Virus record (IMG/VR): IMGVR_UViG_3300026534_000102 | Location: 1-64,000 of that record | Origin: a virus | Length of the DNA stretch: 64,000 bases | Strand: one strand, 5' to 3' | In this document: one piece after another, positions 15,209 through 22,494 of the stretch | Layout of the letters: each line of letters opens with the position of its first letter | Numbering within the stretch: the stretch's first letter is position 1 | Position numbers and translations under genes: made by a program | Notes under the pieces: model-generated | Seen by the model: only the letters and a program-made list of their open reading frames with translations | Database searches by the model: none | What the model was told of the DNA's origin: nothing

Positions 15209-18200
15209 TTATTCCCTAAGGTTCTTAAATAACAATGGAATTCCTTCATCAAATCCTGACGTTGTAGTCAATCCTTCATTATATGCAAAAGAGCCTGAAA
15301 TTACAGTAGGCATAATTTTACCATAAATAAGATGATTATAGTCAGGTTTCGACTCGTCATCTAGACAAACAACATAATGATGCTCACCGTAAGGTGTTTC
15401 TAACCAGAAATAACCAGTACCACTTGCAGACACAGCACTATCAACCAATGAGTGATCACTGCTTCTATATAAAGCAACCTCCCTTTGAACAGGCTGACCC
15501 TTTTCTTTTACATATCCTTCTATGAAGTACTTATTGTACTCTGGCCACTGATAGACATAAGCTGCACTATTAGTATAACTACCACCAGTCTTACGGGCTA
15601 CAAGATTTGTGTTGTCTTTGAACCAAAAGTAGTAGCTTCCTTCACCCCAAGCATTAGAACTACCTGTATATACTCTTCCTTGCCCTAGCATGTCTGATGT
15701 TATTATCATAGATCGACTGATGTCTATCGGCTCTTTGAGCTTTAGTGGATAAACACCAGATGCAGTAGTTGACAAGCCTACAAAATACTTCCTACTCATA
15801 AAATCTAAATCTGTATACATCTCTATGATTTCGCAGGCCCTGTGTTCCAAAGAATATGAAGAATAAGACCGATCAAACCTGATTCTATCACCATATAAAT
15901 CATAAATTCTATAAGTGCCTGCATCTGGTCTATAGCTTGTATAACTATGAGAATATGACGCTAAAAGCATGCTTTTAGAAAAAACAGGTTTATACTCTAC
16001 GGACATATCTACAGTGTTATTACTGTTACTTGTTGTCTCATATAAATGCTGAACGGTCCAATAGTTACTCTCATTTATACACTCTACTACATACCAACTA
16101 ATATATATATTGTCGCTTGAACTATTTCGTCTAAAAGCTATTTCTTCATCACTATTGAAGTGCCCAACCACGGCATTATATGCTGGACCATCACCGTAAG
16201 AATCTGAAAAAGCATAAAATAATAGAAACGCTCTATCCAGGTCTACTTTATCAATAGAGAGTGTTATAGTATTACCATTTGAATATCCGAAGCCGTGCTG
16301 AATTTTAATGTTATCATTAAACTCGACTATGTATACGGTTACATATCGTGAAGCGGCGGTGCCGAATCGTACTCTAAAACAATCAGGGTCTTCAAATCGA
16401 TAAATTGCCCTTGATCGACGAATGGCATCAGCATTTGAGGTTTGATTTGAATAGTTCATAAACGGGATACATTGTTTGATGTTTTGTCCTTTAGTCAAGT
16501 ATGCCTCAATAAGAGAAGAACTTGCATACTGTTTAAATACTTGTAACGATCTAATAAACCCTTTTGTTGGTACAGAAGGTCTTATACTATGTGCATCCTG
16601 ATAATGATACCCAGTCCAATTTATTAATCCAAAATTACCCTGACTACTTGTACCTGAACCTCCTTTGGCAACCTCAACTGTTTTTGTTTCATAATCCGAT
16701 ATGCGAATTGTACCAATAGCCTGTGACCATGTTGCTGAACTTGTGGAACATATCATAGTACTGGACTGTATATGATTGAAACAAGTTAGACCATCCTCCT
16801 CTAAAAAGTTGCTTACATATGTGAAAGTGTTAGTGGTATCTGTCTGAACGGAGTAAAAAGTATCAGTATGCCTTTTCTCATCTAAAAATTTAACGAATGT
16901 AACAGTAAAGTAAGCTGTGTAAGTAGCATAACCGCGAAAACAATCAAATCTAAAATCCAACCATAATCCAGCGCGCCATGCGGAAGCATCCATTCTTGTA
17001 GAAGAATAATTAGTAGCATAGGATGCTATGGAAAATGAATTATGACTTGACCATATGTAGTCATCGTTGTAAAAACTAAGACGAGTAGAAGAAGATGAAC
17101 TATTAGCATGTCGAGTAACAAAGTTATCTTTAAGATCCTCTACCACGAAAATAGATGTATCAACCTCATAGCTTGTACCAGCTTTATAAAACTCTACATG
17201 AGAAGTGTCTGTAAATCTAACCCTCACCATGCTATAACTCGGCCGCGCATCCCCCGATGTAAATGTTTTGGATAAAATGAAGCATTTATTAACATCAGAG
17301 ACTTCTTCTATCGGCAATGTAGTAGTTGTTTGGCCTGATACATACGTATTCTTATGCTGTACCTTGACTTGATTTGGCCAAAATTCTACTACACTTATAT
17401 CAACTCGAAGCTGCCCAGCTGTACTCCACCTCTTAACACAAACTATACCAGGAGAAACCAAATAAACATTAGCCATTTGATCTCTTAGGTTATTACCCGA
17501 AGTACTACTAGTTGATGCGAATACAGCACAATTTTCCCAATTTTGTCCTTTAGATAACTTACGGCACGCAAAATTCCTTTCGCCACTTATACGGAAATTT
17601 TCAACGGATTTGACAAACGATTTCCCAGGACCATTACCTTCTGGTATAGGATTAGAATTAGATCCAATATCTATTTGTATACCCGCCCAATCAACTACTA
17701 TTAAATATGATGGGTATGCAGTGTAACCACTACTACTTCTTTCTAAGAAAATACCGTCATCATTATTTAATTTAGCAGATACAAACATCTGATCTATAGC
17801 GCTGGTAGACGAAGTATTAACACGACACACTCCTTGCGCCATAGCACATACTATAGTAGAAGTATCTGTATTAACTGCAAACGGGACTCTATTAGAATCA
17901 TTTCCGTAAGTAAGTGTGTTAGAAGTAGATGTTGAATCAACACTAACTAGTTGATGAATAAACGGTGTATAGATCTTTTCTTTATCAAGAAATTCGACCA
18001 CTTGATATGCCCAGTAGATAGTATAGGATGCGTATCCACGATCACATCTTATTGATCCGTCAGAATACAAAAATATCCTTGCCATTCCAGCATCTGGTCT
18101 GGTGGCTGAGTAGTTAGTTGCACAACTGCCTATAATAAAAGTTCGCAAAGGATCGACGCAGTGCCTATCGGGATGCACAATAGTTGTCTCGCCTGTACCA

Positions 18201-18754
18201 CTGTAACTATGAGAATGATGCGTAACTCTAAAATTATTTTTTAAATCCTCAAATAAATACCAATGTCCTTGACAAGAAGCACCTGCATCATTTCTGTAAA
18301 AATCAATAGTTGATTCATTAACAACACGGCCCCTAACACAATGGTATCTAAAGTTTTGACTAGTTGAAGAACTCCACCAGAAATGAGTCATTGCAGCCCG
18401 ATCCGTACCACTTAAAGTTGTTCCTAGTGTTATTGCATCAGTGATCTGATCATTTAAATCAAAGGATCCTTGTTGAACTCTTACCTCTTCGGGATTAAAT
18501 TCTACAATATAACATCTAATAGTTAATGCATTACTTCGTTGTTTAATACGTTTGAAAACAATATTGGCTGTACTTTCAAAATAGATATCAAGCATATGAG
18601 AGTCTTGATAGTCACTTCCTCCATGAGCAGTCATGAATGGTATACAATTACTCAAATCAGGGGTACCACTTAAAGTAACAGAGCCGCTTAAAGAAGTGGC
18701 ACCTAAAGTGTATTCTACAAATTGTACTGATTCTACCCAACTAGATACAGCCAT
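15209..18754 (-). CDS. Large repetitive beta-rich protein, probable tail fibre/adhesin (1181 aa)
   Basis: The protein contains three divergent copies of a unit of about 350 residues, starting near 1, 375 and 735. Each copy shows the same order of motifs: a V-x-S-V/L-x-x-F start, a YIVEFN or VVEFWPNQVKVQH strand, an S-Y-x-x-x-x-x-F hydrophobic block, a VVEDLKDNF segment, ATNYSSTRPDAG and RGYATYTxY...V-x-F-L-D. Residues about 1080-1150 (FIEGYVKEKGQPVQREVALY) resemble a carboxypeptidase-regulatory-like beta domain. There is no signal peptide. The most likely role is a virion fibre that binds the host surface. Serine and threonine richness is high. A lone CRISPR-type repeat lies just upstream of the start. 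Confidence 0.7.
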   Translation of the reverse strand: MAVSSWVESVQFVEYTLGATSLSGSVTLSGTPDLSNCIPFMTAHGGSDYQDSHMLDIYFESTANIVFKRIKQRSNALTIRCYIVEFNPEEVRVQQGSFDLNDQITDAITLGTTLSGTDRAAMTHFWWSSSTSQNFRYHCVRGRVVNESTIDFYRNDAGASCQGHWYLFEDLKNNFRVTHHSHSYSGTGETTIVHPDRHCVDPLRTFIIGSCATNYSATRPDAGMARIFLYSDGSIRCDRGYASYTIYWAYQVVEFLDKEKIYTPFIHQLVSVDSTSTSNTLTYGNDSNRVPFAVNTDTSTIVCAMAQGVCRVNTSSTSAIDQMFVSAKLNNDDGIFLERSSSGYTAYPSYLIVVDWAGIQIDIGSNSNPIPEGNGPGKSFVKSVENFRISGERNFACRKLSKGQNWENCAVFASTSSTSGNNLRDQMANVYLVSPGIVCVKRWSTAGQLRVDISVVEFWPNQVKVQHKNTYVSGQTTTTLPIEEVSDVNKCFILSKTFTSGDARPSYSMVRVRFTDTSHVEFYKAGTSYEVDTSIFVVEDLKDNFVTRHANSSSSSTRLSFYNDDYIWSSHNSFSIASYATNYSSTRMDASAWRAGLWLDFRFDCFRGYATYTAYFTVTFVKFLDEKRHTDTFYSVQTDTTNTFTYVSNFLEEDGLTCFNHIQSSTMICSTSSATWSQAIGTIRISDYETKTVEVAKGGSGTSSQGNFGLINWTGYHYQDAHSIRPSVPTKGFIRSLQVFKQYASSSLIEAYLTKGQNIKQCIPFMNYSNQTSNADAIRRSRAIYRFEDPDCFRVRFGTAASRYVTVYIVEFNDNIKIQHGFGYSNGNTITLSIDKVDLDRAFLLFYAFSDSYGDGPAYNAVVGHFNSDEEIAFRRNSSSDNIYISWYVVECINESNYWTVQHLYETTSNSNNTVDMSVEYKPVFSKSMLLASYSHSYTSYRPDAGTYRIYDLYGDRIRFDRSYSSYSLEHRACEIIEMYTDLDFMSRKYFVGLSTTASGVYPLKLKEPIDISRSMIITSDMLGQGRVYTGSSNAWGEGSYYFWFKDNTNLVARKTGGSYTNSAAYVYQWPEYNKYFIEGYVKEKGQPVQREVALYRSSDHSLVDSAVSASGTGYFWLETPYGEHHYVVCLDDESKPDYNHLIYGKIMPTVISGSFAYNEGLTTTSGFDEGIPLLFKNLRE

Positions 18755-18778
18755 AAAAGTTCCTTAAAGTTTATTTTG

Positions 18779-18811
18779 GTTTCAATCCACGCACCCCCTG
18801 CGGGGTGCGAC
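18779..18811 (-). repeat. Solitary CRISPR repeat-like unit (type I-C consensus), possible RNA anti-CRISPR
   Basis: The minus strand starts GTCGCACCCC, has loop GCAG, continues GGGGTGCG and ends TGGATTGAAAC, 33 bases in all. The arms CGCACCCC and GGGGTGCG form an 8-bp hairpin. The start GTCGC, hairpin and 3' handle GTGGATTGAAAC are the hallmark of type I-C repeats (for example GTCGCACTC...TGGATTGAAAT in Bacillus halodurans). Only one copy exists and no cas genes are seen. It lies 15 bases after tRNA-Thr and 24 bases before the fibre start, on the transcribed strand. Confidence 0.8.
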
Positions 18812-18826
18812 CCACTCGGCATCGAT

Positions 18827-18902
18827 TGGAGCCCCCGACAGGAATCGAACCCGTGACATCCTCATTACAAGTGAGGTGCTCTTCCAGCTGAGCTACGGAG
18901 GC
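18827..18902 (-). tRNA. tRNA-Thr (TGT)
   Basis: Acceptor GCCTCCG/CGGGGGC, anticodon stem CCTCA/TGAGG, loop CTTGTAA, anticodon TGT. CCA is encoded (18827-18829). Confidence 0.95.
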
Positions 18903-18964
18903 TTTTACTAATAAACTGGTTAGATAATTGGTGGGCTCTTCCCAATAACCATATTTAATTTTTT

Positions 18965-18992
18965 TTTGTGCCTAATCTTTATTAGACACAAA
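18965..18992 (-). terminator. Hairpin at gene end (possible terminator)
   Basis: A 12-bp stem (TTTGTGTCTAAT with ATTAGGCACAAA, loop AAAG) overlaps the stop codon of the nuclease-like gene. On the minus strand it is followed by a run of A, not T, so termination is not certain; it may protect the 3' end. Confidence 0.45.
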
Positions 18993-19413
18993 CCCCTCTG
19001 CCCCAAAGTTTAAACTCTTCAAATGTAAACATTAATACATCTTTATATAAGATTCCTTCACATCTAGATTTTAACCATGCTTTTGCACCGTGTTTATAAC
19101 CCTCCCCTTCAACTATAAGAATAACAATCCTTTCTTCAAACGCTAATGCGGTCTCAAAAAAATAAGGTAATTTTTCATCAACTGATCCTGCCACATTTTG
19201 AAAACGACATTCTATTCTAATATCTTTTTTACCATCTAGAGTTAAAACGAATTCTCCTCTACCATTACCTCCATATATTGTAATGTAAGGAACATTTTTT
19301 AATAGTAGTCCTTTGATTAATAACGGAAACTGTATACGATCGTGCACCCAATCAGAAAACATAATTGAGGTAATACCATGCTCCACAAAAAAAAGTCTCA
19401 ACCTTGTCTTCAA
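18982..19413 (-). CDS. PD-(D/E)XK-like nuclease, possibly split by a frameshift at its 5' end
   Basis: The frame begins at TTG and encodes a compact alpha/beta domain with a probable nuclease core: NGRGEFVLTLDGKKDIRIEC followed by RFQNVAGSVDEKLPYFFETA, giving E...D...ExR/K-like spacing as in phage PD-(D/E)XK proteins, then a beta segment (RIVILIVEGEGYKHGAKAWL). The start is unusual. A better ATG with AGGGAAG upstream at about 19458 opens another frame (MEMNQGQLAKQS) that stops at the TGA near 19412, exactly where this frame opens. That N-terminus suits this family, so the gene may carry a one-base frameshift, real or from sequencing. Confidence 0.6.
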   Translation of the reverse strand: MKTRLRLFFVEHGITSIMFSDWVHDRIQFPLLIKGLLLKNVPYITIYGGNGRGEFVLTLDGKKDIRIECRFQNVAGSVDEKLPYFFETALAFEERIVILIVEGEGYKHGAKAWLKSRCEGILYKDVLMFTFEEFKLWGRGVCV

Positions 19414-19487
19414 GCATTTTGCCTGCTTTGTTTTGCTAACTGTCCTTGATTCATTTCCATTAATCTTCCCTTTTTTAAAAAATTAAA

Positions 19488-20288
19488 TTAATTATACACT
19501 ACTAACACTTCCTCTACCTTTCCTCTGCCGCTTGCCTTCGCACTTATAAATCTGTTTATAAACTTTCTATGACTACAATCACCATTTTTATACAATTCTT
19601 CAGTAATCTGAGGAATCCAATGATTTGATATTAATACCTTACATTCACTTGCCTCAGCACAAGCTACTAATTTCTTTTGGTGGTCAAAAGTAAATATTTT
19701 ATCAACATAACTGGTAAAATAAGAACTTGCACCTAAAGGTATATAAGGTGGATCACAATAAAAAACATCACCTTTCTGTTCACGATTAAATGTTTCTTCA
19801 AAATCACAACAAAGGAACTCAAACTTTTTTGCTTTCTTATGGAAAACCAACATCTCTTTATCTGGAAAGTAGACTGATTTGTATTTTCCAAAAGGCACAT
19901 TAAATTTACCGCTTAAATTATATCTACACAACCCATTAAAAGCATGACGATTTAAATAAAGAAATAAAGCAGCACGTTCTGTATTAAATGTTAATGAGTT
20001 GAATGTATCACGCCTACTGTAATAAACAGATTTATTATTTCCGTCTATGAAAAATTTTTGACAATAAGCAATAAAATCTGTTCCATTATTTTTTATATTC
20101 TCAAATAAATTAATTAAATCTTGGTTACAATCCGCCAATAAATAACTATCAGCATCAATATTTAATGACATTACCCCCGAACCCACAAATGGTTCAACAA
20201 ACCGTACTATTTTTTTTGGGAGTACTTCTTTGATAAAATCAATACTTTGTGTTTTACCACCAGCCCATTTTAAAAAAGACTTATTCAT
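19488..20288 (-). CDS. dam: Dam-type N6-adenine DNA methyltransferase (D12 class)
   Basis: The 266-residue protein has the family motifs in the alpha-class order: KWAGGKTQSI at 8-16, the AdoMet site FVEPFVGSGVMSLNI at about 30-44, and catalytic DPPY at 179-182 (FYCDPPYIPLG). The NRHAFNGLCRYN region and the C-terminal VLISNHWIPQ are typical of Dam-like phage enzymes. It should methylate adenine, probably in GATC, to protect phage DNA or change its replication and packaging. A promoter lies at 20318-20345. Confidence 0.93.
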   Translation of the reverse strand: MNKSFLKWAGGKTQSIDFIKEVLPKKIVRFVEPFVGSGVMSLNIDADSYLLADCNQDLINLFENIKNNGTDFIAYCQKFFIDGNNKSVYYSRRDTFNSLTFNTERAALFLYLNRHAFNGLCRYNLSGKFNVPFGKYKSVYFPDKEMLVFHKKAKKFEFLCCDFEETFNREQKGDVFYCDPPYIPLGASSYFTSYVDKIFTFDHQKKLVACAEASECKVLISNHWIPQITEELYKNGDCSHRKFINRFISAKASGRGKVEEVLVVYN

Positions 20289-20317
20289 AACATAAACTTT
20301 TGGTTCTTCGTATTAAT

Positions 20318-20345
20318 AGTATAATACAGCTTAAAGAGTTGTCAG
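20318..20345 (-). promoter_or_regulatory. Sigma-70-type promoter upstream of the Dam-type gene
   Basis: The minus strand reads CTGACA (20345-20340), a 16-base spacer and TATACT (20323-20318), about 30 bases before the methyltransferase ATG. The -35 has one mismatch. Confidence 0.6.
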
Positions 20346-20353
20346 CCTTTTAT

Positions 20354-20444
20354 TGGCGGAAAGGGTGGGATTTGAACCCACGAACCGTTTTCACGATTGC
20401 TTCCTTAGCAGGGAAGTGCCTTCAGCCAACTCGGCCACCTTTCC
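20354..20444 (-). tRNA. tRNA-Ser (GCT)
   Basis: Acceptor GGAAAGG/CCTTTCC, anticodon stem CTTCC/GGAAG, loop CTGCTAA, anticodon GCT. It has the long serine variable arm, and CCA is encoded. Confidence 0.95.
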
Positions 20445-20450
20445 ATATTG

Positions 20451-20533
20451 TGCCCAGGGTGAGAGTTGAACTCACATGTCTTAAAGACATCGGTTTTTGA
20501 GACCGACGTGTATACCAGTTCCACCACCTAGGC
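20451..20533 (-). tRNA. tRNA-Leu (CAA)
   Basis: Acceptor GCCTAGG/CCTGGGC, anticodon stem TCGGT/ACCGA, loop CTCAAAA, anticodon CAA. It has a long variable arm (TGTCTTTAAGACA), and no encoded CCA. Confidence 0.94.
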
Positions 20534-20535
20534 AT

Positions 20536-20611
20536 TGGTGCCAGATCCTAGACTTGAACTAGGGACCACACGATTATCGGTCGTGGGCTCTACCAACTGA
20601 GCTAATCTGGC
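20536..20611 (-). tRNA. tRNA-Ile (GAT) with C33
   Basis: Acceptor GCCAGAT/ATCTGGC, anticodon stem CACGA/TCGTG, loop CCGATAA, anticodon GAT, encoded CCA. Position 33 is C, whereas U33 is nearly invariant in tRNAs. Confidence 0.92.
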
Positions 20612-20851
20612 TTATTCAAACCATGTTACAATGTATCCTTTATTATTTAAATCAAACATGCGACCGATCTGATATTTAAGACTGTATTCATCAAGCACAC
20701 TTATGACTATAGCTTGCATACTCCTACTGTTCCCGGTTATTATCTCAGCTTCTAAACCAGACCCCCAGTTATTTTCTATAAATCTGATAACCGCATAACG
20801 TGCATCTTCATGTCGTACTTTGTGAAGATCAATTGTCGGAATTACTATCAC
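20612..20851 (-). CDS. Small Smr-domain protein, 79 aa
   Basis: The protein carries the Smr signature: VIPTIDLHKVRHEDARYAV (the DLH motif) and EIITGNSRSMQAIV, equivalent to the (T/I)G(x)G/S loop. The Smr domain often nicks or binds nucleic acid, as in MutS2 and the ribosome-rescue endonucleases SmrB and Cue2. The standard second motif HG is replaced by TGNS, so activity is uncertain. The stop codon abuts the 5' end of tRNA-Ile without a gap. Confidence 0.8.
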   Translation of the reverse strand: MIVIPTIDLHKVRHEDARYAVIRFIENNWGSGLEAEIITGNSRSMQAIVISVLDEYSLKYQIGRMFDLNNKGYIVTWFE

Positions 20852-21008
20852 TCAACACCTCTATAAGGTCTAGATTTTTTCCTCCCGCTCGCATATATAC
20901 ATCACCGCCATCAATAAATGTTTCATTATCACAGTTACAAGAAACAAAATCATGTATACGTTTAGATTCTAGTATGGTACCGCACTGCTTACATTTTATC
21001 TTACTCAT
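20829..21008 (-). CDS. Small zinc-binding protein, 59 aa
   Basis: The frame starts MSKIKCKQCGTIL and continues to FVSCNCDNETFIDGGDVYMR. Two Cys pairs (CKQC and CNC) can hold one zinc ion. A small family of phage and bacterial proteins with this C-x2-C...FVxCxC...DGG layout exists. It overlaps the Smr gene by 23 bases and follows tRNA-Trp. Confidence 0.7.
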   Translation of the reverse strand: MSKIKCKQCGTILESKRIHDFVSCNCDNETFIDGGDVYMRAGGKNLDLIEVLSDSNSDN

Positions 21009-21021
21009 AATTTATCCCTTG

Positions 21022-21090
21022 CGGGCCAGCGAGGATTTGAACCCCGTCCTAGAGTTTTGGAGACTCTTTGGTCACCATGACCTCTGACCC
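21022..21090 (-). tRNA. tRNA-Trp (CCA), short D-arm
   Basis: Acceptor GGGTCAG/CTGGCCC, anticodon stem AGAGT/ACTCT, loop CTCCAAA, anticodon CCA. The D region GTCATGGTGAC has only a three- to five-base loop without the full GG pair. CCA tail is not encoded. Confidence 0.85.
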
Positions 21091-21094
21091 TATT

Positions 21095-21265
21095 TTAAAT
21101 ATTCTCGGATTGAATTTTAATCTTAACTATATAAGACCTATTACATCTTGGACAATACGCTTGGTATACTTCATTATCAATTTTTTTATCAAAAGTTATA
21201 GTAACCTTGCACCTATGACAACTAAAGTTTCTCAATATTTCAATTTCATTCTTTTTCCACTCCAT
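21095..21265 (-). CDS. Small zinc-ribbon protein, 56 aa
   Basis: MEWKKNEIEI starts eight bases after AAGGAG. Two CxxC pairs (NFSCHRCKVT and AYCPRCNRSY) about 20 residues apart form a zinc ribbon with beta strands between them (VTITFDKKID). A longer in-frame reading upstream runs through three tRNA genes and is rejected. Function unknown; likely nucleic-acid binding. Confidence 0.7.
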   Translation of the reverse strand: MEWKKNEIEILRNFSCHRCKVTITFDKKIDNEVYQAYCPRCNRSYIVKIKIQSENI

Positions 21266-21280
21266 ATAAAATTCTCCTTG

Positions 21281-21351
21281 CGGTCTGTAGGAGTATCGAT
21301 CTCCTGACTCCACCGTGACAGAGTGGCGTGATACCATTTCACCAACAGACC
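21281..21351 (-). tRNA. tRNA-Asp (GTC), T-loop starting with A
   Basis: Acceptor GGTCTGT/ACAGACC, anticodon stem CCACT/GGTGG, loop CTGTCAC, anticodon GTC. The T-loop is ATCGATA, with A in place of the near-universal T54. CCA is not encoded. Confidence 0.88.
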
Positions 21352-21354
21352 CTG

Positions 21355-21426
21355 TGGTCGCTGCTGGATTTGAACCAGCGACATTCTGCTTGTAAGGCAG
21401 ACACTCTCCCACTGAGCTAAGCGACC
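21355..21426 (-). tRNA. tRNA-Val (TAC)
   Basis: Acceptor GGTCGCT/AGCGACC, anticodon stem TCTGC/GCAGA, loop CTTACAA, anticodon TAC. CCA is not encoded. Confidence 0.95.
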
Positions 21427-21439
21427 TTGTGTATTTTTT

Positions 21440-21495
21440 GCAGGGGAAAGTTACGCCGCTTTCCCCTGCACGGCCAATAGCGGCGTCTACTGGCC
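21440..21495 (-). ncRNA. Two hairpins with complementary loops (kissing-loop RNA element)
   Basis: On the minus strand the first hairpin is GGCCA/TGGCC (21495-21491 with 21476-21472) with a 14-base loop containing ACGCCG; the second is an 11-bp stem GCAGGGGAAAG/CTTTCCCCTGC with loop CGGCGTAA. The loops can pair over six bases (ACGCCG with CGGCGT), or eight if the stem edge opens. It lies between tRNA-Glu and tRNA-Val and is followed by AAAAAA. It may be an independent structured RNA or a processing element. Confidence 0.6.
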
Positions 21496-21504
21496 TAATA
21501 TTTG

Positions 21505-21577
21505 TGATACCGGGGAGAATTGAACTCACCATTTCCAGGTTGAAAGCCTGGTGTCCTAACCGTTAGACGACGGTACC
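21505..21577 (-). tRNA. tRNA-Glu (TTC)
   Basis: Acceptor GGTACCG/CGGTATC, anticodon stem CCAGG/CCTGG, loop CTTTCAA, anticodon TTC. The T-stem has one mismatch. CCA is not encoded. Confidence 0.92.
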
Positions 21578-21580
21578 GTG

Positions 21581-21662
21581 TGCTAGAGGAGAGATTCGAA
21601 CTCTCAAGCCTTACGGCACTGGTGTCTAAGACCAGCATGTATCCCAGTTCCATCACTCTAGC
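21581..21662 (-). tRNA. tRNA-Leu (TAG)
   Basis: Acceptor GCTAGAG/CTCTAGC, anticodon stem CTGGT/ACCAG, loop CTTAGAC, anticodon TAG. It has a long variable arm (TGCCGTAAGGC). CCA is not encoded. Confidence 0.94.
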
Positions 21663-21867
21663 TAAAGTAAGGTCGTAAGCAGGACTCACCGAAGATTCGC
21701 ATTCCATTCCCTCCTCGTGCCTAATACCAGTGGGTTTGTGGTTACTTACGACCGAAGAATTGTGGGTACCAAACCTCACGATGCCAAGGGCTGATTTCTC
21801 AGATGTTTCCTTTATCTCAGAAGCGCTTCCCTCGGCCCCGATTCGAACAGGTTAACTTGTTATTAAG
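21663..21867 (-). other. Gene-free structured stretch with tRNA-like remnants
   Basis: No convincing gene is seen in these 205 bases. The minus strand has an isolated T-arm (CCTG-TTCGAAT-CGGG, 21837-21851) followed by CCGAGGG, like the 3' end of a tRNA without its body. Two long-range helices follow: GCCGAGGG with CCCTTGGC (21836-21829 and 21790-21783) and GGTCGTAAG with CTTACGACC (21753-21745 and 21679-21671). It may hold decayed tRNA genes or a structured RNA. Confidence 0.5.
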
Positions 21868-21940
21868 AGGCGGTGACAGGAGTTGAACCCGTTATGAACT
21901 GGTTTGCAACCAGTCGCCTTTCCACATTGGCCACACCGCC
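21868..21940 (-). tRNA. tRNA-Cys (GCA)
   Basis: Acceptor GGCGGTG/CACCGCC, anticodon stem ACTGG/CCAGT, loop TTGCAAA, anticodon GCA. CCA is not encoded. Confidence 0.94.
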
Positions 21941-21949
21941 TACCTTATA

Positions 21950-22243
21950 TTAATAACAGCGCAAAAAGTATCTACTAGAATTTCTACGCATCATTCCAGG
22001 ATAAATATAATACTTCATTCTGTGTTGATAATGCATCATGTGACCGTATTGATTTTGAAGTATTCTGTTGTTATGCTGAGGCCAGTATTCATTCTTCCAA
22101 TAACTGCTGTGATGATCAAGGAAAGTATTATGCTCAGTATAACTATCAAACCCTTTACTTTTATATATTCCATCAGCATTAACAAGCACAGGTATCGAAC
22201 CAATAAACAACAATATGCTTAGTATTAAAATTATTTTTTTCAT
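21950..22243 (-). CDS. Small secreted protein, 97 aa
   Basis: Residues 1-23 form a signal peptide (KKIILILSILLFIGSIPVLVNA). The mature part is rich in His, Tyr, Asn and Met (HHSSYWKNEYWPQHNNRILQ, MMHYQHRMKYYIYPGMMRR), which might bind metal. No family is recognised. Its ATG overlaps the stop of the next gene upstream by four bases (ATGA). Confidence 0.7.
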   Translation of the reverse strand: MKKIILILSILLFIGSIPVLVNADGIYKSKGFDSYTEHNTFLDHHSSYWKNEYWPQHNNRILQNQYGHMMHYQHRMKYYIYPGMMRRNSSRYFLRCY

Positions 22244-22482
22244 TTTATTTTTCCTTTTAATTCTTTAGTTAAAACCTCATATAGTAACTCTATCGCACCA
22301 CGATTTCTATCAAATTTTTTGATAATACCTGTTGAGTCATCACTTAAGGAATCGGTGTGTATTTTATATTTATATTTTCCAATAGAATCATTGCCGCCTA
22401 TATTAGCCACCTCTATTGTTCCTATAGTTCGTTTACAAGACTCCATCCCAAACGGTATTATTTCCGCAGTAAATCTTAGCAT
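22240..22482 (-). CDS. Small conserved phage-type protein, 80 aa
   Basis: The start MLRFTAEIIPFG follows AGGAG by eight bases; a longer frame crosses the tRNA-Met gene and is rejected. The sequence pattern (IPFGMESCKRTIGTIEVANI, then GKYKYKIHTD) recalls a small family of beta-rich proteins often found in phages. It ends with a charged helix (LYEVLTKELKGKIK). Function unknown. Confidence 0.72.
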   Translation of the reverse strand: MLRFTAEIIPFGMESCKRTIGTIEVANIGGNDSIGKYKYKIHTDSLSDDSTGIIKKFDRNRGAIELLYEVLTKELKGKIK

Positions 22483-22494
22483 TTTAATTCTCCT

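Noticed and set aside
18790-18809. The GC-rich hairpin as a rho-independent terminator of tRNA-Thr
   Set aside because: No T run follows on the minus strand, and the flanks match a CRISPR repeat instead.
18779-18811. A CRISPR array
   Set aside because: Only one repeat is present and no spacers or cas genes are found; it is recorded as a solitary unit.
20318-20500. Plus-strand frame over tRNA-Ser
   Set aside because: It is the antisense of a tRNA and the Dam-type promoter region.
21266-21779. Long minus-strand frames through tRNA-Asp, -Val, -Glu and -Leu
   Set aside because: These readings translate tRNA sequence; only the 56-residue zinc-ribbon end at 21095-21265 has a ribosome site and protein-like composition.
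21783-21851. A permuted tRNA gene with its 3' half before its 5' half
   Set aside because: The acceptor halves can pair, but no credible anticodon arm is found in the 5' piece.
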